Assembly: GCA_043228905.1 (NCBI GenBank)
Contig: JBHGNT010000014.1
Location: 2,356,001-2,420,000, forward strand
Direction: 5' to 3'
DNA from: Azolla caroliniana
Lineage: Eukaryota > Polypodiophyta
Length of the DNA stretch: 64,000 nt
In this document: positions 9,846-22,100 of the stretch, one piece after another
Layout of the letters: each line of letters starts with the position of its first letter
Numbering within the stretch: the first letter of the stretch is position 1
Notes under the pieces: generated by a model
What the model saw: the letters and a program-made list of their open reading frames with translations, nothing else
The model's database searches: none
Told to the model about the DNA's origin: nothing
Made by a program: the position numbers and the translations under genes

Positions 9846-10334
9846 GCAACAATGGTAGTAATCTAAGCCAAAATGCTCAACCACAGATGACCCACGTGAT
9901 GTGGCAAAGGATCATGCATAATGGACCTAGGAATTTAGTATATAATTTATGGTGCACATCAATTTATGGTGCTGATTTATATAATTAAAACTCTCTACTA
10001 TTTTCAATGGTAGCTTTTTGCAAAAATGACTATTTATCAATGGTAGATTTTTGCATAGCTAATTAGCTATGTCAAGGACATAGCTAATTGTTTCCACTCG
10101 CATGCTTCCACCCTATAGGTCAAGTCTCGCGCCGCTTTCTGTTGGCGATGAACGATTTCGATCGCTCACCTTCTAGTTTCAGTGGGGGTCACACCTGCTC
10201 ACTTTCTTGTTGGGGATCTCGTGGGTTTCTTGCTAGCGCTATCGTTTGTGTCGTGTCTTTGGTCAACCTCGACTATTTAACCTCTCATAATAGAAGAATT
10301 CGAGTCGATTGCTTCACTTGCAATCCTTCACCCG
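9846..10334. other. Unassigned segment before 46-bp array
   Basis: AT-rich DNA with a single AGCTAATTAGCT palindrome near 10058 and a related half-site near 10080, then GC-richer DNA. No supported gene or element. Confidence 0.4.
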
Positions 10335-10836
10335 TTGTTGTTCCAGTTCTCAGTGAGGGTCGCATGGTCGCTCACATTGGTTCGTGTTCTAGTTCTCGGT
10401 GAGGGCCGCATGGTCGCTCACACTCATTCATGTTTTCAATTAGGAATGCACATGGTCGCTCACGTTCCAGTTCCTGATGAGGGCCACACATGGTCTCTCA
10501 TGTCCGTTCGTGTTCCACTTCTTGGTAAGGGTCGCATGGTCGCTCATGCCTGTTCGTGTTCAGTTCTTGGTGAGGGCCGCATGGTCGCTCATGTCCATTC
10601 GTGTTCCAGTTCTCGGTGAGGGCCACATGGTCACTCACGCCCGTTGGTATTCGTGTTCCAATCTCCGGTGAGAACCGCACATGGTCGCTCACTCCTGGTA
10701 TTGTTCATGTTCGAGATCCCGACGAGGACCGACAAGGTCTCCCATGCCTGTTGTTGTTCATGTTCCAGTTCCCGATGAGGACCAGACATGGTCACTCACG
10801 CCCGTTGGTGGTCATATTCCAACTCTCGGCAAGGAC
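10335..10836. repeat. ~46-bp minisatellite, left part
   Basis: Units read approximately CGCATGGTCGCTCA, then CGTTCGTGTTCCAG, then TTCTCGGTGAGGGC, with period 45-48 bp and about ten degenerate copies. The array continues at 11687 after the hAT-like element. Small open frames here only reflect the repeat. Confidence 0.8.
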
Positions 10837-11686
10837 CAAGGTTGTTAGGTAGGTTAAGTACAGTACGGATACCATACGTATATAACGTATTAATACGCGT
10901 ATACTACCTCTCAATTTAAAAATACGTTAAATACATTTTCTTAATATGTTAAATACTTATATAATACGTAAAATACGTATTTTACGTATAGTACGTTAAA
11001 TACTTATAGAATTTGAAAACTATTTACCTTTCTAAAAAATATCTATAATATTGTAAAAAACATCTAGGTTTACCCAATTTTGTGATGTACAGTATAGTTC
11101 TACATCCTACAATGCACATAAGACATTTGAACATTTCAAATCCTAAAATACTTGTAGTAATATGGATGCCGACATTCCCTTATTCTATAAATCAGTGTAA
11201 GTGTGTATCACGATGTTCTAGTTCAAATTGTAATTATTTAGGATTATGCCTTCATAGATTGAGGAATCGTCTACGATTATCACACTCATGATAGGTTTCT
11301 CTTTTCTTCATTTTCTTCTCCTTCTCCTTCTTCTATCTTCTGCGATTAACACACTAAGAGTCAGGACAGGTTTATGTCTTCTTTTCTCTCTTCTCCTTCT
11401 CCTTCTCCTTCATCTTCTTCATCGCCGTCTCTTCTATTCTTCTTTCTTCCTTCCGTTGGCTTCTTTTTCACTGAAATCTTTTCTTCTGTTGGTTTTTATT
11501 GGGGTGTTACTTACATTTTCTTTATAAATACGTATTATACTTGTTTTTTTATAAATACGTTAAATACCATATTGAACAAATGTACATGATATTTGATTGA
11601 ACAACATTGAGGTATAGTACGTACCTTGCAAATGATGAGGTACTATACATATTTAAATGTTAAATACGGGTACGTAAACAACCATG
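10837..11686 (-). mobile_element. hAT-like non-autonomous element, copy 2 (850 bp)
   Basis: It is inverted relative to copy 1. The ends are CAAGGTTGTT and AACAACCATG, with a perfect 8-bp target duplication GCAAGGAC (10829-10836 and 11687-11694). It landed inside the 46-bp minisatellite. The interior aligns by eye with copies 1 and 3 throughout, including the GAA/CTT microsatellite (about 11310-11440). No transposase. Confidence 0.9.
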
Positions 11687-11915
11687 GCAAGGACCAACAT
11701 GGTCTCTCATGCTCGTTGGTGTTCGTGTTCCCTGTGAGGACCACACATGCTCACTCACACATGTTGGTATTCATGCTCCAATTCTCGACAAGGAGCACAC
11801 ATGGCTCCTCATGCCCGTTGGTGTTCGTGCTCCTCGTTAGGACCGCACTTGGTCGCTCATGCCCATTGGTATTCGTGTTCCAGTCCTGGGGCACATGGTC
11901 GTTCATTCCCGTTGG
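11687..11915. repeat. ~46-bp minisatellite, right part
   Basis: Continuation of the array at 10335-10836 with the same GGTCGCTCATGCCCGTTGG-type units. It ends where the chromodomain frame of gypsy L begins. Confidence 0.75.
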
Positions 11916-12500
11916 TGTTGAATACCTCATCTTTTGGAAGGGTTACTCCTTGCCTAGGATTTACAAAATACTTTGGACGTGGTCTAAGATTTTCATCAAC
12001 AGTATCCCCTTAAGCAAAGGACCGGTTTGGGAAGGTGGTATAACCTTTGACTTTTAACACACACAATACATTGTGTTGTGTTAACCATATGGAAACTCTT
12101 GTGGATTGTCCACATTCAATTGTGAACTTGTATATAGTGTACAGTACATTCGAGAATATTCTAGTCGTTAGTATATTTTAGAATTATTCTGTGGTATATT
12201 CTAAACGGGTATATTCTTGAGATATTTCTCGAGTATATTCTAGAGATATTCAATCTCGAAAATTGTATAAATACTTGTAACATCCTTGGTCCCTTTCAAG
12301 GGATTCAACACCAGTCATTGACACATCAATCTAGTACTCTCATTTCGCTCTATCTTGTCTCGTTGATCTTTATCTTTGTCTTCATGCTCCTATGTCTTTC
12401 CTAGCTTCTTAAGTTCCTCCCCTTGTCGCTCCCAACTTCCCGCACAACTTCTAGATTTCATAGCCTTGTCACTTCCTATTCCACATTCGTAGCCTTATCG
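11916..12500 (+). mobile_element. Chromovirus remnant L: chromodomain end and 3' LTR
   Basis: The frame has VEYLIFWKGYSL, the core of a chromodomain (compare LYYLVDWLGYS in gypsy K), then breaks. A purine-rich stretch follows (GGGAAGGTGGTA near 12030), then an LTR-like region with HSE-type motifs and a TATA box. The leader around 12298-12320 (GGGATTCAACACCAGTC) matches the equivalent part of the K LTR (CGGTTCAACGCCAGTC). L is therefore an old member of the K/J family. The LTR ends are not defined. Confidence 0.65.
12149..12272 (+). promoter_or_regulatory. HSE-like motif and TATA box of L LTR
   Basis: TTCGAGAATATTC (12149-12161) is a perfect three-unit heat-shock element pattern (TTC-2-GAA-2-TTC). 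TATAAAT starts at 12266. More TTC and GAG units lie between but are out of phase. Confidence 0.55.
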
Positions 12501-12540
12501 ATCATAGCCTCGTCATCCGTGGTCCATCCTAGTCCGTGCT

Positions 12541-12798
12541 TGGTGTGTCCGTGACAAAAACCTTCGTCAGGTTTCCCCAATTTTCCTTCGCCGTCTTGGT
12601 GTCCCGAATGTGGCTCAGCAGCTGTTCACAAGTCGGGAAGTCCCTATGTGCCACATCAGATGCCATCTCGTTAGCTCCGTTGACATAACTCCAATAACTG
12701 TGCCCGAGCAAGTATTGGTGCATCTTTTACGACCAAGATGCATAGTTGGATTTGTCGAGCTTCTCCATCGGGAGCAATCTAGCCATTCCTTGGTTCAT
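12541..12798 (-). pseudogene. copia gag N-terminus, remnant Q
   Basis: The frame starts MNQGMARLLPMEKLDKSNYA, has one internal stop, then continues MHQYLLGHSYWSYVNGANE and CEQLLSHIRDTKTAKENWGN. This is the copia gag capsid start, close to the gag of copia B (MHQYLLRHGYWSYVNGAND). Everything downstream of about residue 85 is gone. Confidence 0.8.
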
Positions 12799-12882
12799 AT
12801 TTTCCTTTTGTCTATTCTTTACCGAGTGTTAGGGTTTGTCGTCAGAAATTGCTCGTCGGCTGCAGAGGTTCTCAATCCTCGC

Positions 12883-13290
12883 GCTCTGATACCATGTAAA
12901 AGTAAATATGCTGAAACTAAGACAAAACCGGCTCAGTCAGATAGCAACAGAGAATAGAGACACAAGTTTAATGGAAACCTTACACGGGAGAGACGGAGAG
13001 CAGAATAGTGAAAAAACAATTCAAAACAATAACACTATGTACACATAGTGTCCTACATAACACCTTTTATACAAGTCCTTAAAAGGACTGACAGAAGTAC
13101 TGACATGTACTTCAATGCTCATATGAGTGACTGACATTGACTCCTAAAAATAGGCCTACATACTGTGCTAGATTCATAGGCCTCTAACGGTCTACTGGTT
13201 ACAACCGATCGAGCTCTAGGTTCTGGATGCTATCCGGACACCAATTTAGATACGATCCGGCTCTAGCTTATTCAACTGGACCGACCACAG
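12883..13290 (-). mobile_element. PBS and 5' LTR of copia remnant Q
   Basis: GCTCTGATACCA (12883-12894) is the exact reverse complement of the plant tRNA-Met primer site. The LTR begins at 12895 (TGTAAAAG) and matches those of copia B and C and the fragment at 63449. It contains CTTTTATACAAG (TATA on the minus strand), the dyad GTCCTTAAAAGGAC and an AAGTACTGACATGTACTT-type dyad. The outer end is unclear, near 13280. Confidence 0.75.
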
Positions 13291-13667
13291 TGCCAACTAT
13301 CATCGTCTATCCGACGCTCTGTTTGTTGCCCGTCACTCTTGGCAAGTTCGGCTCCATCCGCCGGCTTTATCTGTTTGCTCTATCCTGCACCATCTACAGC
13401 TGTTGGACGCCGACTGTCTGGCCTTCTATCGGCCTTTTGTATTCGTCGGTCGTCTCTCAACCATTACTTGGTTGTTGGCCATTACTCAGATGTCCGTCGT
13501 TGCTTTGTTTGGTTGTTAATCGGCTATAGGCCATCTCACAGGTTCTACCGTTGTCGTCTCTTCTGTGGCCGTTGTGCGTCGTCTATGTTGTGGATGCATC
13601 TCTATCTTCTCTTAGGTGATCTATCTCCAAGCCTCAGCCAGCCTTATCACATCTTCCCACTACTTTC
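13291..13667. other. Unassigned GC-richer segment
   Basis: No LTR, coding or RNA motif is recognised. Two overlapping small frames lack any family signature. Confidence 0.35.
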
Positions 13668-13839
13668 TGTGGAAAATAATTATTATTATAAGCAAAAAAT
13701 ATAATAATTAGTAATAGTTATTAGTCGTAGGAATACGGTTCCCTTAATGAGAAGGAAATCGTAACTGTATCGGTGGTGGTCTTATAAAGCCACCACCAAC
13801 ATTGTAACCATTAGGGCATAATAATATAATTGTTTTTAT

Positions 13840-13891
<52 letters not shown>

Positions 13892-13959
13892 CCCCCCCCC
13901 CCCCCCCCCCCTTCCATTCTATTCGTCTTTCTATTACTCTTTCTCTTTTATTCCCTACA
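13668..13959 (+). mobile_element. 5' LTR of copia N (292 bp)
   Basis: It starts TGTGGAAAATAATT and ends CCCTACA immediately before the primer site. A TATA-like CTTATAAAG lies near 13780. A CT microsatellite and a long C run (13839-13911) fill the 3' part. Confidence 0.7.
13839..13911. repeat. (CT)n followed by poly-C run
   Basis: Dinucleotide CT repeats grade into an uninterrupted run of more than 20 C, inside the 5' LTR of copia N. Run lengths at such places are prone to assembly error. Confidence 0.9.
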
Positions 13960-14162
13960 TGGTATCAGAGCCAAACGACCTAATAGCCTTATGGTCTATG
14001 CCTTTCTTAAATCACAAAACACATGCCCTTATCATAATTTAACTTTCATGCCCATACAAAAATAATCATATTCATAGTGTCCAAAATCGTCAAATAACGA
14101 AAGACAATTTTGTGTTTGCCGTGCGCTGATCCGAATAGCCCTCTACAATAATCGCACAATTT

Positions 14163-14789
14163 ATGTCGTCGTTGCAAATCAACATGCGAAAATTCACGAT
14201 CGAGGAATTATCGATCACAAATTATCGAATTTGGAAGGCAAGATTAGAATTACTTTTTAAATATAATAAAGTATGGGACAGAATTTCAGGATCGTCGACA
14301 AAACCTGAAAAAGGCGAAGAACTTGAAGAGTATGAGGAAAACAACCTATGCGCAAGAATGGAAATTCTAATGCACATGAATGATGGCACCGGAGAAACAT
14401 TGCAAAAAATGGGGACGGTTGATGAAATGTGGAAGCACTTACAAACTATCTACGAGCCGAAAAACGGTGCCCAACAAGTGCATACACTTCAAGTGCTTGT
14501 TAATTACAAAATGAATGACGAACAACCGGTTGGTGAATTTCTATTAATATGGCAAAAGAAATTAGATGATCTGTTAACTTCAGGATTAGAAGTCCATGAT
14601 AAATTAGAAAAGATTCTCCTTCTTGATGCTCTTCCTGACTCGTGGTCCACTTTCAGAACCACCCAAAAATCTATAAATTGTCCAACTCTAATTTATCTTC
14701 TTGCAAACATTAGACAGGAAGAAACAATGTGTTTACAAAGGTCTTCGAATTCAACTCCAAGTGTGGCAATGATAGCATACAAAAACTGA
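14163..14789 (+). pseudogene. copia N gag
   Basis: The 208-codon frame shows the copia gag (UBN2-type) layout: SITNYRIWKARLELLFKYN near residue 20, then MWKHLQTIYEPKNGAQQVHT, KLDDLLTSGLEVHDKLEKIL and LLDALPDSWSTFRTTQ. A stop after IAYKN separates it from the next frame. The knuckle lies just beyond, with its second Cys replaced by Tyr (CKIYKHTNHATKDC). Gag forms the cytoplasmic particle. Confidence 0.85.
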
Positions 14790-14858
14790 AGATTCACTCA
14801 AAGAGGAGAAAGCTCAAAGCCATGGATAAAGAAAGATCAAAACACAAAACAAGGAGGA

Positions 14859-16668
14859 ATGTGGTTCAAGAAAACCTATTGTAAAATATACAAACATACA
14901 AATCATGCAACAAAAGATTGTCGCGCAAAGTCAAATTTCAAGAGTTACCAACCGTGGAGGCATGTACAAGCTCATCTTGTTGAAGAAGAGATGGACGATG
15001 AAAAAACCGTAGGAGATGGATATCAAAATGCAGAAAAGTATGACGATGTCCTTCAAGCATTCATTGTCGAATCACTTTTCGCCATGATTCTAAATCCAAG
15101 TAATGTAAATGACATATGGTATCTCGACACTAGTGCTACTAACCACTTAACTAATAGAAAAGATTGGTTATGTAATTATAAGGAAGTTGAACCTCCTATC
15201 ATTGTAAGATTTGGAAATAATGGAACTAAACAAGCTATTGGCAAGGGTGGTATTACTTTTGAAGTCACAGGAGGAAGAAATTTCACAAGCAATGAAGTTC
15301 TCTATGTCCTGGACATCACCAAACATTTATTATCCGTTAGTCAAGCAATGACAAATGGTACTATCATTGAATTTAATCCAAACCATGCTATTATTAAACA
15401 TAAAGCCTCAAATGGAGAACTTATTAGAACATGTTGTAAACGAGAAGGAGGCTTATATCCCATAAAATGTATTCTTACATCTCTTATTTTAGAAGCACAT
15501 CATTCTACCCCAAGTCAATCCTCTATATCTCTAACTAATATTCATTCTCCCTCTTCTCTTTGGCATTTTCATCTAGGCCATATGCATTTCAATGCTCTAA
15601 AACCATTACAATGTAATAATCTAGTCCATGGTTTACCAAAAGAACCTTTCAAGCCCATCTCTTTGTGTGAAAGTTGTATCCTTGGGAAAATGCCCCAACA
15701 ACCCTTGCCAAAGCATAGATCTAGAGCCACTACCCCTCTTGCATTAGTACATAGTGATCTATGTGGACCATTTCCAAACCCTTCTCTTAGTGGAGCCAAA
15801 TATTTCATTAGCTTTATAGATGACTTTAGTTGATTTACAATCTTGCATTTTCTCAAGTACAAAAGTCAAACTTATCAAACAGTCAAAAAATACAAGGCTC
15901 GAGTCGAAGTGCAAACATCATCAAAGATTAAAAGTCTTCAAATCGATGGTGGTGGTGAGTATGTCTCATGAATTTCAAAGATTGTATCAAAATGAAGGCA
16001 TACATCATAGAATATCAACACCACACACACCACAACAAAATGGTGTATCTAAAAGGAAGAATACGTCACTTCTCAATATGGCTCGGAGTATGTTACAATT
16101 TTCTCACTCATCACCTCAATTTTGGGAGGAAGCGGTTGGCACCGCTTGCTATATTCAAAAACGAGGATTTCATAGATCCTTGGGGCTCCAAACCCCTTAT
16201 GGACTATGGCATGGTCACCGATCTAACTTAAGTAACCTTTGTATTTTTTGTTGTGATGCTTATGCTTTTGTGCCAAATGTTCAAAGAAATAAGCTAGATC
16301 CAAGGGCTACAAAATCAATTTTCATTGGATATGGAGAAGCTTCGGGATACAAGGCGTACAAGCTCTACGATCCACAAAAGCGAAGAATTTTCTTTAGTTG
16401 CAATGTGATATTTCAAGAAAATGGGGTTTCTACAAAGGTTTCTTCTCCACTCTCTTCTAATCTACCTCCTTTATTACCTACCCCTACCCGCTTACAATCA
16501 TCTTCCTCAACCATCTCTAATATTAATAGCTCTCATATTGAGAGGCCAACATTGGCTCATCCTCTACTTCCACTATTTGTGTCGCTCTTCCATCTAATCA
16601 CAAGGCAAAGATCAATCCTACTCAACCAACTAATTCTTCTTCTCATCTTCCCGCATTCCAATCTCTAG
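14859..16668 (+). pseudogene. copia N protease and integrase
   Basis: After the damaged zinc knuckle comes a protease with WYLDTSATNHLT, so DSGA has become DTSA. The integrase zinc region (LWHFHLGHMH; CESCILGK) and first catalytic Asp region (LALVHSDLCGPF) follow. The frame changes near 15830. The second frame carries the Glu region (HTPQQNGVSKRKN) and the linker to RT. Frameshifts and stops make it non-functional. Confidence 0.85.
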
Positions 16669-16974
16669 ATGATTCTCTTCCTCGGACTCCTTTAAATACA
16701 AATTGTTTAACTCCCTCTAACAATACAAATAATGTTATCTTCTCCACTCCCTCTCCTAATCCTTCATTCCAAGCTTCATCAACAACTTCTCCACCAACCT
16801 CTCCACCTCCAAAGTATAGATCTCTAAATAGTATTTATGAACAACTTGATCAAATGGAAGCAAATTTTGTGGACTTGGACCATGAAGCTTATATACAAGA
16901 AATATTCCAACCCTTAGTGATAACACAAATCTATCGGCCAAAGATGCACTTTCTGGATCAGATTGTATCAAATG

Positions 16975-18547
16975 GAGAAAGGCTATGGAAGAAGAAATGA
17001 AGGTTTTACTTAAAAATGGTACGTGGACCCTCGTTGAGCCTCCAAAAGATCGTCAAATAATTGGTTCCTAATGGGTCTTACACATAAAGCGAGATAGTCA
17101 TGGTAATCCAATTCGCTTCAAGGCTCGTGTTGTTGCTCAAGGATTTTCTCAAGTACCAAGTATTGATTTTCAAGATACATTTAGCCCAACACTAAAAATA
17201 TGTGGTTTTCGAATGCTCGTTGCTCTTGCCGCTCAACATGATCTAGAGTTGCATCACTTGGATGTACAAACAACTTTTCTTCATGGAGATTTAGATGAAG
17301 AACTTTATTTACAACAATCACAATGTTTTGAAGATCCGAGTCATGTTGATCGACTTCGTAAATCTATTTACAGCCTTAAGCAATCTCCACGCATATGGTA
17401 TCACAAACTACACTCTTTTCTTCTAAAAGTTGGATATCATCGTCTAAACAATGAGCCAAATATCTATGTTAGAAAAGCCAAATCCAATTTTGTTATCACA
17501 GGTGTCTATGTTGGTGATTTTCCCTTGATCTCTAATTCCAAATCTTATCTAACTATTGCAAAGAAGGAACTTCCATAAGTCTTTCCTATCACCGATTTGG
17601 GCCCTATGACACATTTTCTAGGCATCAAAATAACTCAAAATAGAGCAAATCATACTATTTCATTATCACAATCAAAATATATTAATTCTATCCTCCAAAC
17701 ATTTGATATCCTCCATAGTAAGCCTATTAGTACTCCTCTAAAATCTCCATGTAAACTTTCAAATGATGATTCTCATAAAAATGAACGAGAAATTTCCGAA
17801 ATGAAGGATGTACCCTATAAACAAATTCTTGGTTGTATAAGATATTTAGTAGGCTGCACACGTCTTGATATTTGCTTTGCCACCGGTTTTCTTTCTCGTT
17901 TCATGGCTAATCCAGGACCAAAGCATTGGATCAGGCACAAAAGATTACTATGATACTTGAAGCATACTCAACATTATGCGTTGACTTACTCGGCCACACA
18001 ATATGAGTGAACTACACTTGTACAAGGATGGACAAATCCCTCTAGCCAACTAATTGGTTGGTCGAACTCAAATTGGGGGGGAGATGTGCATGATCGCAAG
18101 TTAACAAGTGGCTATGTTTACAAACTTGTTGGCACTACAATTTCGTGGAAGTCAAAGAAACAAACTACCGTAGCATTGTCATCCATCGAAGCTGAATATG
18201 TGGCCGCGGCTTTAGCGGCTAAAGAAGGCATATGGATTAAATCTATGCTTGAAGAATTTAAACTATTTACTATTCTAATAGTGACCTTGTTTTGTGATAA
18301 TCAATCATGCATCAAGTTAGCCAACAATCCGAAGATGAGTGACAATATACGTGATGTGGATTTGAAGCATCCCTTTCTTCATGATCTTGTTGAAACCAAG
18401 AAGATAGAGTTAAAGTTTGCTCCCACTCATCAAATGTGGGCTGATTTTCTAACGAAACCTCTTCAACATTCTAAGCATATTATTTGTTGCAAGCAAGTTG
18501 GATTAATTGATGTAATCGAAGATAAAGATGAAAATCGACACCTCTAG
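16975..18547 (+). pseudogene. copia N reverse transcriptase and RNase H
   Basis: Pieces in frame order: NGTWTLVEPPKDRQ, FKARVVAQGFSQ, LDVQTTFLHGDLDEELYLQ, SIYSLKQSPRIWYHKL, then TGVYVGDF in place of the YVDD box. After stops near 17577 and 17951 the RNase H follows, with SGYVYKLVGTTISWKSKKQ, TTVALSSIEAEYVAAALAAKE and FCDNQSCIKLANNP. The YVDD to YVGD change removes one catalytic Asp. Confidence 0.85.
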
Positions 18548-18577
18548 GAATTTTCGCTTAGGGGGGAGTGTCAAAAA

Positions 18578-19085
18578 TGTTGGGAATTCGGTCCCTCTAG
18601 ATGGGATCCGGATGAGAACCGGAGGACCGGATTGGAAGAGCTAGATGAAGGAACCGGATCTGGAAGGGTTCCGGATGAGACCTAGAAACTAGATCGAGTG
18701 AATCTAGTGCAAACTAGATCCAAGAACATATGTGTAAATATGTTTCATGGTGAGCCCATCGAGACTATATTTGTAAATAGCCCTAAAGTCATATAAGTAT
18801 AAATCTGACTTAGGTCAATCACTATTTAAGCATGTGTGTGTTGTTGTATATTTTTGTATACAGAGAGTGAGTGAGAGAGATAGATACAGAACTAGTTTCT
18901 GATGTAACTATCGGCTTGCGTAGATACCGAGCTCGAGGTCGTTGCCTCCGATTCTCTGATTGTACCTTTCTCATATAGTGATAGTTTGCAGTCTGTGGGC
19001 TACATCTTGTGTCATCTCCATTTTAGTTTGTTCTGTTCTATTCCTTGTTGAAGACTCGGTTGTGGCCGAACATTATTTCCACACA
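18578..19085 (+). mobile_element. 5' LTR of copia O (508 bp)
   Basis: Begins TGTTGGGAATTCGGTCCC and ends TTTCCACACA. It shares its first bases, the GTGTAAATA and TGTAAATAGCC segments and a GAGAGTGAG-rich stretch with LTR F, so both belong to one copia LTR family. Confidence 0.7.
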
Positions 19086-19111
19086 AACTGATATCAGAGA
19101 GAACAAAGGAA

Positions 19112-22100
19112 ATGGAAGAATCATTCGGTGGCATGTTCAAGCCCACCGGCTCCAACTACCCAGTGCGGAAGTCGAAGATGAGGGACATGCACATGGTCAA
19201 AGTTCTCTGGTTGTCGGTATAGTTCATGGACAAGAAACCGGACAAAATCGATGCCACGACATGGGAGGTGATGCACATGAAGACAACGACATACATCCGA
19301 TGCTTTATCGACATGAGCCTGTACAACAACTTCAATGAAAAAAGTAAAGCTCATGTGCTCTGGGAGAAAATCGGCACCATGTTGGGGAATAAAAACGTCG
19401 TAAATCGGGTTTCAGTATTCCGGAAGTTAGTCAAACTCTGATACCAGGATAGATCCAACATGGCGGAGCACATCAACGCATTTCAGGGGCTCATAAATCA
19501 AACAACTTCACTCGAGGTACCTCTAGCGGAAGAGGTACTTGCATTGCTCCTGCTCGGTTCTCGCCCGAATAGTTGGGAGATGCTAGTTTTCACTTTGGGC
19601 ATAGCCGGGCCGGAAGGAAAGCAGTTGTCCCTAGCAAGGGTAAAATCAAGCTTGCTAGATGAAGAAGCTCGCGAAAAGGACCGGGAGTCCGGAACCGATC
19701 CGAAGGCCTTGGTCACGGAAGATGACCATAGCTGGGGAAGAGGCCGGTATCGGAGTCCCCAAAACCGGGACAAATCGAGGACGAGGTCGAAGTCAAGGGG
19801 AAGGCCCACTTGCTTTTATTGGGGAAACTCTGGCACTTCCAGAAAAACTATAGGCATTTCCGGAAAGAGAGAGGAATCGACAATGTTCATTCGAAGAGGA
19901 GTTTGGATCGGAAAGGAACATCGGCGATCACGACAAGTGAAGAAGAACTATTGCTCATCACCGAGGAGAATGAGTTAAACCTTGTCGACGACGAGACAAC
20001 ATGGGTTGTCGATTCCGGAGCGTCGTTCCACCTGACACCGGATCATAGATGCTTCTCATCCTACACAACCGGAGATCATGGTTGTGTCTAGATGTGGAAT
20101 GAAGGGACCCGCCAAATCATCGGCATAGGAGATGTGTTGTTGACGACATCAACCAGATGCAAATTGTTGCTAAAAGAAATCTGATACGTTCCAGAGGTTC
20201 GGTTGAACCTAATATCAACCGGTCGGTTAGATGATGAAAGCTATACGGGTAGCATCCGAAACGAAGTCATGAAATTCAGCAAAGGAAGCCTGATTGTGGC
20301 TTGAGCCCGGAAGATCAACACATTGTACCTGATGCAAGCCCGAATATGCCGAGAAAAAGTAAATGTAGCATCCGACACTGTCGATGAGTTGTGGCACAAG
20401 AGACTGTGTCATATGAACCATAAGCGGATGAGAAGACTTGCCGAAGACAACCTCATTCCGGAGGTGAAAGACGTGCATCTTGAGAAATGCACCGATTGCT
20501 TGGCTGGCAAGCAAAACCGAACCTCCTTCTAGTCAAGACCACCAATGAGACAGAATGCACCACTGGAGTTGGTGCATACCGATGTGTGTCAAGTAAACAC
20601 CAAGTCACATGCCGAATCGCAGTACTACTTGATGTTCATAGATGACCACAACAGGAAGCTATGGGTCTCACCGTTGAAGACAAAGGATCAGGTGTTGTCT
20701 ATCTTCAAGGAACTCCATGCGAGAGTGGAAAGAGAAACTGGTCGGAAGCTGAAAGCGGTTCGAGCAGATAACGGAGGAGAGTACTAGGGGCAGCTCGAGG
20801 AGTATTGTCGAATTCACTGTGCCTAAGATGCCAGAACTAAACGGGTTGGCGGAATGGATGAGCTAGACCATGATGGAGAGAGTCTGGAGCATGCTGGCAC
20901 ATGCAAAGCTACCCAAGACATTTTGGGTTGAGGCGCTGATGACGACGACGTATGTGATAAACAGATTACCCTTAGCACCCTTAGAAGGATACACACCACA
21001 GATAGTATGGACCGGTAAAGACATGTCTTACAGGCATCTGAAGGTGTTCGGGTGTCTCGCATATGTGCATCTTGCAAAGGACAAGAGAGCAAAGTTGTAT
21101 CTGAATTCCAGGCCATGCATATTCCTTGGATACAAGGATGATGAGTTTGGTTACCGAGTGTGGATTTGGTTGACAAGAAGGTGTTCCAGAGTCAGGCATA
21201 GTCTTCATGGAAGACAAAACCATTGCCGACTTGGAGTCGGAAAAGAAGGTGATGAACTCCGGATCATCCAATGAAAACCGGCTTGAGGCCACAAGGACTT
21301 AGCCAGTTGAAAACAAGATGTTAGCCGGGAACCGGATGACACTCGACAAACTAACCGGATTCGGACAAGAAGCCGAACCGACCGAAGAAGAAGAAGAAGA
21401 CACCAAAACAAGACAGGATCCCAAATTGGATTCGGATGAGGAACAAATGGAGGAACCGGTAGTCAGAAACCAAGGACGAAGATACCCTCTCACAAAGAGA
21501 AGAGCCCCCCAGAGATTTCCAGATGTAGAGCATGTATTGTTGACTGATGAGGGGGAGCCGGAAAGCTTCGAAGAAGCAAAGAAAGACACCCATAGCCACA
21601 AGTGGTTAAGTGCCATGTAGGACGAGATGGATTCCCTGCATGAGAACCAAACATATGAATTGACGGAGTTGTCGAAAGAAAAGAGAGCACTTCGGAATAA
21701 GTGGGCGTACAAGCTGAAATCGGGAGACGCCGGAAATCCACCGAGCTACAAGGACGAATCGTGGTGAAGGGTTTCGAGCAGAAGAAAGGTGTGGATTTCT
21801 ATGAGATCTTTGCCCCGGTAGTAAAGATGACATCCATCCGGACGGTATTGAGCATAGTGGTATGCATGGACCTCGAGGTAGAGCAATTGGACGTCAAGAC
21901 GGCATTCCTACATGGCGACCTTGAAGAAGAGATCTACATGCATCAACCTGAAGGAATTGAGAGGAAAGGGAAGAAGCACGTAGTATGCCGGCTAAAGAAG
22001 AGCTTATACGGACTGAAGCAAGCCCCACGACAATGGTACCGGAAATTCGACTCCTTCATAACTAACCAAGGGTACCACAAGACGCAAATAGAACAATGTG

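Larger units (their letters stand above)
13668..18577 (+). mobile_element. Ty1/copia element N, decayed
   Basis: A 5' LTR (13668-13959) is followed directly by TGGTATCAGAGCC (13960), the plant tRNA-Met primer site. Gag, protease, integrase, RT and RNase H then follow in copia order. A polypurine tract (18558-18568) is followed by TGTCAAAAA, the first bases of a 3' LTR. That LTR is cut at 18578 by copia O, and its remainder is not found. Confidence 0.85.

Noticed and set aside
11288-11589. Leu/Ser-rich small proteins
   Set aside because: They are translations of the CTT-rich microsatellite inside hAT-like copy 2.
10335-11915. CRISPR-like array of 46-bp units
   Set aside because: Units are contiguous and degenerate with no unique spacers, and the context is a eukaryotic repeat region.
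13830-14042. Ser/Leu/Pro-rich protein near copia N start
   Set aside because: It is a translation of the CT and C runs in the LTR and overlaps the primer site.
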